Shown one piece after another: positions 11,601-17,752 of a stretch of 64,000 nucleotides of DNA (its first letter is position 1; each line of letters opens with the position of its first letter). A model generated the notes under the pieces. The model saw nothing but the letters and a program-made list of their open reading frames with translations, did no database searches and had not been told where the DNA came from. The position numbers and the translations under genes are program-made. Source of the stretch: Glandiceps talaboti (lineage: Eukaryota > Hemichordata > Enteropneusta > Spengelidae); NCBI RefSeq assembly GCF_964340395.1, contig NC_135566.1, positions 20,722,297 through 20,786,296 of the forward strand, in the 5' to 3' direction.

Positions 11601-12973
11601 TGCTCAACAACTAGAAGATACCCAGGGTAAGAGGAACAATTCAGTAGTGTATCTCCATGATGATGAGTTACCACTGTGGGAGGTTTTGAAAACAGCTGAT
11701 AAGGTATGAATCTCTGAATAATGTCTTATAACAACCTACCAACGTTAGATACTGTCTTATAACAACCTACCAACTTTAGATAATGTCTTATAACAATCTA
11801 CCCACTGTCAATTGTGAGTGTATACCCAGTCTTTCAAACTTTAAATGATGTCTTGGTCAACTGTGGACAGACAAACCTATGAAATGTAATAGTGACTGGA
11901 CTGTTATACAGAGAAAGGATTATGTCTCAAACAAACTAACTGAATATGTCTGATGTTAAAAGTTTAGATTAACTTTGCTAATGAAATTTTAATTTTAATC
12001 ATTAATGGGACTTTATTGAAGAGCAACAGGCATGAATATCTGATAGATCTGATGTTAGGGGCTTAGAAGACCTGTATAACAGAAGAGGACTTGTAATGCC
12101 CACGATCTCTGTTATTACTACAGATCTGATGTTATATGGGAATTCATAGAGTATGTCAACATAATTTATAGAACTGTTTATTTAAATGCCATCTTTATAT
12201 TGTTGTTTTTAGACTGAAATACTGAAGGTCTTGAGAGAGAATATAGAGGAAAGTAGACGTCAAAAGACATACTTGGATCAGCTGTATGCATTAATGTTAG
12301 ACCAAGCACCATCATTGCTGGAACAAATGGATGAAGAATTTGATGAAGAGTAAGTTGTAATTCTCACTCATAGCTGATAGAACTTACATAAAAGAGGGGA
12401 AGGGGGTAAGGGCAGGGGCAGATACAATAAAATCTAGTTAGGTTAAAAATCATTTTTTGCAAACATTGAGTTTTGTCACATGACTGACCATCCTTAGAAC
12501 TGAGGTACTGTACAGGAGAGAGAAAAGAATGAAAAGGAGAGACTACATAAAATATCAAAGTGACTGTATTACTGTATTGTATTGTATTGTGGAGTCATGA
12601 TAGTCAAATGGTTTGAATGACTGTTTTGGATTGTGACAGTTTGGCCGGTAGCACTGTTGTTTGTTTCTGAGTCCTGGGGCAAGATTTGAACCATGGTTGT
12701 GCCGTAGTCAACCCAGCTGTATAATTTGGGACCTGGTAGGACAGAGGCTGTTTGTTTAATCCTATGTGCTTAAAAAAGGCTGCAGTGGATTGTGTGCTGC
12801 CCAGGGGAGTGAGGAAGTATAAATGATTGTTGTGTCTCTATAGGTCCGTACTAGGGGTAATAATGGTAACATACTTGGAGCACAGTATGGGGATATCAAG
12901 CACAGTCTAAAAACTAACATTACTATTATTTCAACATTGTAGGGATTTGTCTGGTGATGAAGAATTCTGCTAA
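2476..12973 (+). CDS. PDZ and coiled-coil scaffold-like protein, 3' part of gene, 8 exons
   Basis: Spliced model: 2476-2666, 3667-3906, 4507-4582, 7870-7998, 8405-8485, 11560-11703, 12213-12349, 12943-12973. Every junction has GT and AG, phases match, and the total is 343 codons including TAA. Residues about 22-98 form a PDZ domain: a GYDF carboxylate-binding loop (33-36) and the GDRILEVNG segment (62-70) that precedes the peptide-binding helix. A short Q run follows at about 99. Residues about 105-332 are charged, heptad-like coiled coil, and the tail is acidic (DEEDLSGDEEFC). The likely role is a cytoplasmic adaptor binding C-terminal peptides and self-associating through the coil; this is inferred from domains. 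A stop lies in frame just before 2476, so the N-terminus comes from exons further upstream. I could not match the whole protein to a named PDZ family; STXBP4-, neurabin- and tamalin-like architectures were considered and not supported by sequence I recall. Confidence 0.8.
2667..3270. other. Intron A, unique part
   Basis: AT-rich intronic DNA. An imperfect direct duplication built on TTGTTTGGCACAAC and a following AAGGACA..ACACAACAT lies at about 3012-3090. Nothing else is recognised before the SINE. Confidence 0.6.
3271..3655 (+). mobile_element. tRNA-derived SINE, copy 1 (in intron A)
   Basis: The head carries a box A-like TGGTTATAGTGG at about 3291-3302 and a box B-like GGTTCAAGCCC at 3325-3335, the internal RNA polymerase III promoter of tRNA-derived SINEs. 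The body contains CAACCCAGCTGTATAATT and GGGACCTGGTAGGA, shared with the copy at 12.6 kb. The 3' part (TGTAAAGTGCTTTGAGCA ... GGAAAGCGTTATCTGATAA) resembles the 3' end of CR1/L2 LINEs such as the fragment at 21.5 kb, suggesting a LINE partner that mobilises it. It ends in TAG repeats a few bases before the exon B acceptor. Confidence 0.8.
3667..3906 (+). CDS. PDZ gene exon B: C-terminal half of PDZ, Q-run, start of coiled coil
   Basis: Opens with ILEVNGINV, the segment after the GDR turn of a PDZ domain, and continues to the last strand (ARIVVLRD). CAA repeats then give a short Q-run, followed by heptad-like sequence (KELASMKEDLSEAKEEL). The acceptor is TTTGTGTAG, 12 bases downstream of the SINE tail, and the donor is CAAG|GTACAA. 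The phase matches exons A and C. Confidence 0.85.
3907..4140. other. Intron B, unique part
   Basis: AT-rich intronic DNA between the exon B donor and the foldback element. No feature is recognised. Confidence 0.6.
4141..4470. mobile_element. Foldback MITE, copy 1 (in intron B)
   Basis: Two arms of about 100 bp are inverted copies: the left arm has GAAACCAATAAGAAACTGTA followed by CATTCTACACTTTAA, and the right arm has TTAAAATGTAGGATGTACAG followed by TTTGTTATTGGTTTC. The ends begin near CTGCCC and no coding capacity is present. A second copy lies at 17413-17752, which confirms mobility. The superfamily is not assigned. The 3' edge is about 36 bases from the exon C acceptor. Confidence 0.82.
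4507..4582 (+). CDS. PDZ gene exon C: coiled coil
   Basis: Reads LQEVESQLNKRNQEKDENVQ then QLENQ, a charged heptad segment. The acceptor is TTGTTACAG and the donor CAG|GTAAAA. The first base completes the R codon begun in exon B, and the exon ends in phase 0. Confidence 0.85.
4741..7626. repeat. Intronic 40-43-bp minisatellite, about 70 copies
   Basis: The base unit is 40 bp (CAGTATAACATTATCCCTAT then GTCATAGTAAAGTCACATAT) with 42-bp and 43-bp classes made by adding AT or ATT after CAGTAT. Variants such as TCATTGTAAAG recur about 170 bp apart (5371 and 5541), marking a four-unit higher-order repeat. The array fills most of the intron between exons C and D. Confidence 0.97.
7627..7869. other. 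3' end of intron C, with dispersed repeat fragment and duplicated exon start
   Basis: About 7680-7830 resembles 17110-17280 (TTATCAGTGG..CCATAA), suggesting a dispersed repeat. At 7829-7844 the sequence AGTTGAGTGAGTCTCA duplicates the intron/exon D junction at 7868-7883. The upstream copy has a TAG acceptor-like end and stays in register (39 bases), but it meets TGA after six codons. Confidence 0.6.
7870..7998 (+). CDS. PDZ gene exon D: coiled coil
   Basis: Forty-three codons in phase 0, LSESQSRCQELETAVDDLQE then ALARQADKEKTLDHLQQQNH and KLE: strongly heptad-like. The acceptor is ATCTTCTAG and the donor GAG|GTCAGT. Confidence 0.87.
8096..8150 (+). mobile_element. Solo end fragment of the HINE-like element
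   Basis: TTTACGGGAAGCATTCAATT followed by AAATCTGGTAATGAATACTG matches the terminal motif of the elements at 36470-36510 and 61215-61320 (ACGGGAGGCATTCAGTTTAA then ATCTGGTTA). No monomers or microsatellite arm are attached, so only an end has survived. Confidence 0.55.
8232..8360. repeat. (ATTGT)n pentanucleotide microsatellite
   Basis: About 25 copies of GTATT/ATTGT with a few C interruptions near the start, in intron D just before exon E. Open frames across it are repeat artefacts. Confidence 0.97.
8405..8485 (+). CDS. PDZ gene exon E: coiled coil
   Basis: Twenty-seven codons, VEIKKTRTALAESAKRIHKL then DVACIQK, in phase 0. The acceptor is TTTTCAG and the donor AAG|GTACAC. The heptad pattern continues from exon D. 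Confidence 0.85.
8707..8868. repeat. DIRS left inverted terminal repeat
   Basis: Bases 8767-8868 (GTATCTACTTAACAATGCCT onward) pair with 11135-11034 over about 100 bp with few mismatches. The outer 60 bp (8707-8766, TTAAAATTTGCCTAAACCTA onward) pair instead with 8995-9060. Confidence 0.88.
8995..9103. repeat. DIRS internal complementary region
   Basis: The left half (ACACTACGCTCCATTCAAAG onward) is the reverse complement of the left outer edge. The right half (TCTTTATCATTCCGCTTCTT onward) is the reverse complement of the right edge. The joint near 9060 therefore preserves the sequence of the element's circle junction. Confidence 0.85.
9206..10390 (-). pseudogene. DIRS tyrosine recombinase, degenerate
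   Basis: Follows the DIRS/Ngaro recombinase pattern. The N-terminal SAM-like core-binding part (TSRQYDFRWKKYACW) is at about 10020-10060. The first catalytic Arg is in TSSDRGQ near 9690. The middle reads FVIPELTKTS near 9600. The C-terminal end reads AQSTRGAACSAALHQGATL and GDWSTSTTFTKFYH, with the nucleophilic Tyr in FYH, ending at TGA (9208-9206). Frames break near 9925 and 9640, and TAA lies at about 9422. Where DIRS recombinases normally have HxxR this copy reads QSTR, so a catalytic His is lost. Not functional as it stands. Confidence 0.85.
9993..10445 (-). pseudogene. DIRS RNase H / end of pol, remnant
   Basis: A 150-codon frame carries NAFALVWTNKSIYMFPPPPL and a following QKLRADQARFIVITP..W..RPWYPLLL, the conserved end of DIRS pol. 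It overlaps the recombinase frame, as in intact DIRS elements, where the last ORF starts inside RNase H. The upstream RNase H core is deleted. Confidence 0.78.
10450..10725 (-). pseudogene. DIRS reverse transcriptase, remnant with YIDD box
   Basis: In a frame different from the long one, the - strand reads YTCLPFGLTSAPRIFTKVL and then SSYIDDIF, the RT palm motifs with the YxDD metal-binding box. It runs into TGC TAA and continues after a shift as GFIPNKGKSHLTPTKQLCHL, the region after the palm. The fingers and most of the palm are missing. Confidence 0.8.
10697..10969 (-). pseudogene. DIRS first ORF (gag-like) N-terminus, truncated
   Basis: A 90-codon frame begins MSEPKTIKRKKQKASSSAT, a basic start, followed by an acidic middle. 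It lies at the 5' end of the element on the - strand, where DIRS elements carry ORF1, and runs directly into RT sequence, which places one edge of the internal deletion near 10720-10740. The function is inferred from position only. Confidence 0.6.
11034..11157. repeat. DIRS right inverted terminal repeat
   Basis: Reverse complement of 8767-8868 over 11034-11135. The last 40 bp (ending GGAATGATAAAGACT) are matched by the internal complementary region and not by the left repeat. Confidence 0.87.
11158..11559. other. 3' end of intron E
   Basis: Unique AT-rich sequence between the DIRS element and exon F. A small direct repeat of AGAATTGCTGTCAGT lies at about 11333-11365. No other feature is seen. 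Confidence 0.6.
11560..11703 (+). CDS. PDZ gene exon F: coiled coil
   Basis: Forty-eight codons in phase 0, DNDLSAVTDERNDLAQQLED and on to WEVLKTADK. The acceptor is TTTGTACACAG. Two donors are possible: CAGG|GTAAGA at 11626 and AAG|GTATGA at 11703. Only the second keeps frame with exon G; using the first gives an immediate stop. Confidence 0.8.
11719..11803. repeat. 31-bp tandem repeat, about 3 copies
   Basis: AATGTCTTATAACAACCTAC recurs at a spacing of about 31 bp just inside intron F. Confidence 0.8.
12213..12349 (+). CDS. PDZ gene exon G: end of coiled coil, alternative C-terminus
   Basis: Reads TEILKVLRENIEESRRQKTY then LDQLYALMLDQAPSLLEQMD and an acidic end. The acceptor is TTGTTTTTAG. 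The donor is GA|GTAAGT, with TAA forming part of the donor in frame: spliced mRNA continues to exon H, whereas an unspliced transcript stops at once (12351-12353), removing nine residues. Confidence 0.85.
12591..12930 (+). mobile_element. tRNA-derived SINE, copy 2 (in intron G)
   Basis: Same family as 3271-3655: CAACCCAGCTGTATAATTTG, GGGACCTGGTAGGA, the CCCAGG..AGT..GAGGAAGTATAAA segment and a terminal ACTAACATTACTATTATT tail. The tRNA-like head is more diverged. A short GTATT run precedes it at about 12570. It ends about 12 bases before the exon H acceptor. Confidence 0.75.
12943..12973 (+). CDS. PDZ gene exon H: last coding exon
   Basis: Adds DLSGDEEFC and TAA. The acceptor TTTCAACATTGTAG directly follows the SINE tail, so the 3' splice site may be built partly from SINE sequence. 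The phase matches the exon G donor exactly. The acidic residues resemble the end of exon G. Confidence 0.72.
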
Positions 12974-13408
12974 GATCAGACATATCATCCTCAGAAGAGA
13001 GAAAACAGTCCTACGCATGGTTAGCATATAAGAATGAAGTATATCACTGTACTATAGTTGTCCGAAGACCTCTTTACAACACTCAACATAGTACATGCCA
13101 AACAAAACAGATTATTTGTGGATATAAAATTATATTTTCATACATAATTATATCAAAATTTAAAAGTCTACTATTTGCTTGTTTGATTTCATAAAAAATT
13201 TAAAAGATAAAAATGTATGCAAATTTATAGGGTGGCGGTTAATAATGGTATACCATATCAGTATTAATCACTGCATGAAAGGCTGGCATTTTTGGTACAT
13301 AACGGTCACATGACGGCATTGCCGAAAATCCAGAAATGGTGCATTTCTGTTGTGTGACCTTCATGTATCGAAACCAGAAATGCCACTTTTCATGCAATGA
13401 ATGATAGA
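12974..13408 (+). other. Probable 3' UTR / downstream flank of the PDZ gene
   Basis: AT-rich sequence after the stop codon. No AATAAA is seen before the minisatellite; near matches lie far downstream (about 15030 and 15630), so the mRNA end cannot be fixed by eye. Confidence 0.4.
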
Positions 13409-13870
13409 CCAAAGTATGAACTATGGCATTCACTGATTGGCTTATAATGAAAAACCAAAGTATGAACTATGGCATTCACTGATTGGCTTATAATGAAAAA
13501 CCAAAGTATGAACTATGGCATTCACTGATTGGCTTATAATGAAAAACCAAAGTATGAACTATGGCATTCACTGATTGGCTTATAATGAAAAACCAAAGTA
13601 TGAACTATGGCATTCACTGATTGGCTTATAATGAAAAACCAAAGTATGAACTATGGCATTCACTGATTGGCTTATAATGAAAAACCAAAGTATGAACTAT
13701 GGCATTCACTGATTGGCTTATAATGAAAAACCAAAGTATGAACTATGGCATTCACTGATTGGCTTATAATGAAAAACCAAAGTATGAACTATGGCATTCA
13801 CTGATTGGCTTATAATGAAAAACCAAACTATGAACTACATGTATGGCATTCACTGATTGGCTTATAATGA
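13409..13870. repeat. 46-bp minisatellite, about 10 copies
   Basis: Unit CACTGATTGGCTTATAATGA then AAAACCAAAGTATGAACTAT and GGCATT, nearly identical between copies. The last copy carries an inserted ACATGT. The homogeneity suggests recent expansion. Confidence 0.97.
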
Positions 13871-13889
13871 CTTTATGCATATACACACC

Positions 13890-14830
13890 AGTGATAAGTA
13901 CATGTAGCCACTCAGCAGCTAGCTAACAGTGACTAAGGTGTTGTAAGTACATGTAGCCTATCAGCAGCTAGCTAACAGTGACTAAGGTGTTGTAAGTACA
14001 TGTAGCCTATCAGCAGCTAGCTAACAGTGACTAAGGTGTTGTAAGTACATGTAGCCAATCAGCAGCTAGCTAACAGTGACTAAGGTGTTGTAAGTACATG
14101 TAGCCTATCAGCAGCTAGCTAACAGTGACTAAGGTGTTGTAAGTACATGTAGCCTATCAGCAGCTAGCTAACAGTGACTAAGGTGTTGTAAGTACATGTA
14201 GCCAATCAACAGCTAGCTAACAGTGACTAAGGTGTTGTAAGTACATGTAGCCTATCAGCAGCTAGCTAACAGTGACTAAGGTGTTGTAAGTACATGTAGC
14301 CTATCAGCAGCTAGCTAACAGTGACTAAGGTGTTGTAAGTACATGTAGCCAATCAGCAGCTAGCTAACAGTGACTAAGGTGTTGTAAGTACATGTAGCCA
14401 ATCAGCAGCTAGCTAACAGTGACTAAGGTGTTGTAAGTACATGTAGCCTATCAGCAGCTAGCTAACAGTGACTAAGGTGTTGTAAGTACATGTAGCCAAT
14501 CAGCAGCTAGCTAACAGTGACTAAGGTGTTGTAAGTACATGTAGCCAATCAACAGCTAGCTAACAGTGACTAAGGTGTTGTAAGTACATGTAGCCAATCA
14601 GCAGCTAGCTAACAGTGACTAAGGTGTTGTAAGTACATGTAGCCAATCAACAGCTAGCTAACAGTGACTAAGGTGTTGTAAGTACATGTAGCCTATCAGC
14701 AGCTAGCTAACAGTGACTAAGGTGTTGTAAGTACATGTAGCCAATCAACAGCTAGCTAACAGTGACTAAGGTGTTGTAAGTACATGTAGCCAATCAGCAG
14801 CTAGCTAACAGTGACTAAGGTGTTGTAAGT
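13890..14830. repeat. 49-bp minisatellite, about 19 copies
   Basis: Unit GTAAGTACATGTAGCCTATC then AGCAGCTAGCTAACAGTGAC and TAAGGTGTT. Copies alternate CCTATC / CCAATC / CCAATCAAC, which gives a readable variant map. The preceding array's last copy also contains ACATGTA. Confidence 0.97.
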
Positions 14831-15890
14831 ATATGCAACTCAATATGGCAGTTTGTTTCCATACTTGTTTTATCAAATTTTTTAGACCAGTCTGGGTTTT
14901 AACAGGGAGATTTTTGTGTTTTTTTATGTTTTATGAATTTCTATTTTATTTGTTTCAAAAACAATTCTTTTATCAGGCTACATCTATTCAGTAAATTATA
15001 AATGGCTAATTCCAATTTTTTTATTTAAAAATAAATGGTATTCTTCATTATTTGTCTTATTTCAACAATGGTTACTGTCTGTAATATTGTGTTGAAGCTA
15101 TTCCATATTGTAGTCTTTGTCGTTAAGTCTTCAATCCATGTATTAAAGGGACACAAGTTGAGTTTATACGTTCTGGGGCCAGATTTATACTGTGTATTTA
15201 AAAGTCACTAGTAGTGTTGTACTTACTGAAGTATACATAACCATCACTTGTAATGAACTGAACTCAAATCTGGTAATATAACATGTAAACAATCAGATGA
15301 CATCCTTTTTCATATTTATCAAAAAATGTCAAGGAATCCATGCTAGGAAATCAACTGTTCTAACACTGTCAGAATGCAGATATTATGTCATAGAAGACAT
15401 GTTTTGACAGTGATATTGTACTAGAATAGAGTAATTGAGATTTTATGTAATTAATTTCACTTGAGTAAAAGATTTATAAACTCAGTTTGTGTCACTTAAA
15501 TCTTAATTTGTTGTAATTGCATTCACTCTGTGAAGGACAACTCCCAACATTTCAAATGATGACTTTTTTGTGTAACGACTCAATATGGATGAAAATGAAT
15601 TATTTGTTATGTTTATGTAGTTGTCGTAGTTAAAAATAAATAATTCTGTTCATTTCAATGACAATTGGTACATACCAGTATTTTTTTATAAGCATCTATG
15701 TTTTTTTTTTGTTTTTTCATTGCAAATACTATTATTATTATTGTGATATATGTAATAACTGGTTATATGGTATAGATGTACAAAGCAATATTCACTGCAA
15801 GTAAATTGAACTAAAGCAGGTCATATAATTTTATGTTTACACACACAGGGCTTCCATTGCTAATAAATGTAGCATAATGTGACATTCCTA
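14831..15890. other. Unique AT-rich flank
   Basis: Contains T- and A-rich tracts and AATAAA-like hexamers near 15030 and 15630 that could serve as polyadenylation signals, but no gene structure. Nothing else is recognised. Confidence 0.4.
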
Positions 15891-15891
15891 A

Positions 15892-16250
15892 TGTACATCT
15901 ATGTAACTAAGTCAGTGTACATCTATGTAACTAAGTCAGTGTACATCTTTGTAACTATTAAAGTCATTGTACATCTATGTAACTATTAAAGTCATTGTAC
16001 ATCTATGTAACTATTAAAGTCAGTGTACATCTATGTAACTAAGTCAGTCTACATCTATGTAACTAAGTCAGTGTACATCTATGTAACTAAGTCATTGTAC
16101 ATCTATGTAACTAAGTCAGTCTACATCTATGTAACTATTAAAGTCAGTGTACATCTATGTAACTAAGTCAGTGTACATCTGTAACTAAGTCAGTGTACAT
16201 CTATGTAACTAAGTCAGTGTACATCTGTGTAAATTAGTCAGTGTATATAG
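15892..16250. repeat. 24-bp minisatellite with longer variants, about 14 copies
   Basis: Unit GTACATCTATGTAACTAAGT plus CAGT, with an ATTAAAGTCATT insertion variant. Copies degrade at the right edge. Confidence 0.93.
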
Positions 16251-17412
16251 TGTAAATTACTTCTTGGACATGACATATATGTTACTTTTTACTCAATCAT
16301 AGTCATTGTGTAAACTTGTGTAACTTTACTTACTTTTCTACAAACTTGTTAATTTTCCAATGTTCAGTCATTGAAAGGTATTTTGATAGTGTTACATGTA
16401 TTGTTGGTTCTGGGGGATAACTAATGATTCTAAAGTCATCTGATATATGAAAATACACCAACTGATTCTCAAGTGTATGTTTAAAATTCTCTCTTTTTTG
16501 CATTTTATGAGCTTGAGCACAACTGTCAACATCAGATGGTGAACAAACGGGAACCGTTACAAACAGGGAAAGTAAACAAGTGAATTGGATTAATAACACT
16601 TAGCTCAGCATGCTGGAACAGCAGAGACTTGTATTACACTCATAAAAACAGTTGTATGGCCTCTTTACAGAATAGTTCACTTTCACAAACAAATTAGAAG
16701 TTCCCCTGTCATTTCATACACACATAAATAAGCCATGAAACTGTTCTTATCAAACCCTAAATGTAATACTAGCTTCTGCTGTTCCAACCTGCTGTGCCAC
16801 GGTCAGTTCTAAATGTTGAAGTTAATTTATACAAGTGTCTATTTTTGGTTGAAATATGAAATAGAAAATAAGCTATGAACTTTTGCAATACAGAACATAC
16901 TATCAGAAGACATATATCATGTGTGTACTCAGAGATACAGTTTTCCTTCAAAGTTTATGCCAACAGAGTGGATCTAGTATTTGTACACAATGGACCAGCA
17001 AAGTTGTTGAATTTATGTGTACTGGAAATGTTAGATTTATTCTCTGATCATTAGCTTCCTGTGCCAACATGTACAGTTTGTGTACATTGGTGCTATATAT
17101 TAAGGGCTACGTTTCAGTCCCGAGTCATAGCATTACTTTTATCTTATCAGTGGAACCATAAGGATAGCGTACATTCATTCTTTTGTTCTTCACTATCTTT
17201 TAGTACAGCTCTGCCAGACAACTGTTTTTGACTAAATTTTAATTCTAATCCAAAGAGGGTTTTTAATCACCTTACAAAATATGATAGGCCGAAGTGCAAC
17301 TTGGTTTATGCAAATTATAGTTGTCATCTACGAATGTTTTTATGATGGAAGGTGGATAAAAAAAATGGTTGTATAGTCACATCAATGTTGTCATTATCAC
17401 CATAAAAGAATA
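16251..17412. other. Unique AT-rich DNA with one dispersed-repeat fragment
   Basis: No domain or splice-supported exon is seen. About 17110-17280 resembles the intronic segment at 7680-7830. Short open frames of 60-90 codons look like chance. Confidence 0.4.
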
Positions 17413-17752
17413 CTGCCCCTTTCATGTTAGTGTTCACCAGTTGTGTTTGATACAACCACACAGAAACCAATAAAAAACTGTACATATTACACTTTAAGAT
17501 AACAAGATTTAATGAATATAGTTTCTTGTGAAAGTGAAATCAACTAACAGTGCCACCATGCAAACATCAAAATATTGCCACCCATGTGTCTGTGTGTGTA
17601 GTTGAAGTAAGTTAAATAGTTTGTTTCATTTAGACAAAATATAACATAAAATTTTGATCTGTTACCTTAAAGTGTAGAATGTTCAGTTTCTTATTGGTTT
17701 CTGTGTGAGTCTATCAAACATATTCAGTGAACACTTACATAAAATGGGCAAG
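17413..17752. mobile_element. Foldback MITE, copy 2
   Basis: Left arm CTGCCCCTTTCATG, then GTGTTCACCAGTTGTGTTTG and GAAACCAATAAAAAACTGTA. Right arm TTAAAGTGTAGAATGTTCAG, then TTATTGGTTTC and GTGAACACTTACATAAAATG, ending GGGCAAG. Clearly homologous to 4141-4470. The 340-bp length and lack of coding capacity fit a MITE. Confidence 0.85.

Noticed and set aside
11626-11627. GGTAAGA donor for exon F
   Set aside because: A good donor consensus, but joining it to exon G gives an immediate stop; the donor at 11703 keeps the frame.
13409-14830. CRISPR-like or bacterial repeat system
   Set aside because: Units are fully tandem without spacers and sit beside a spliced animal gene.
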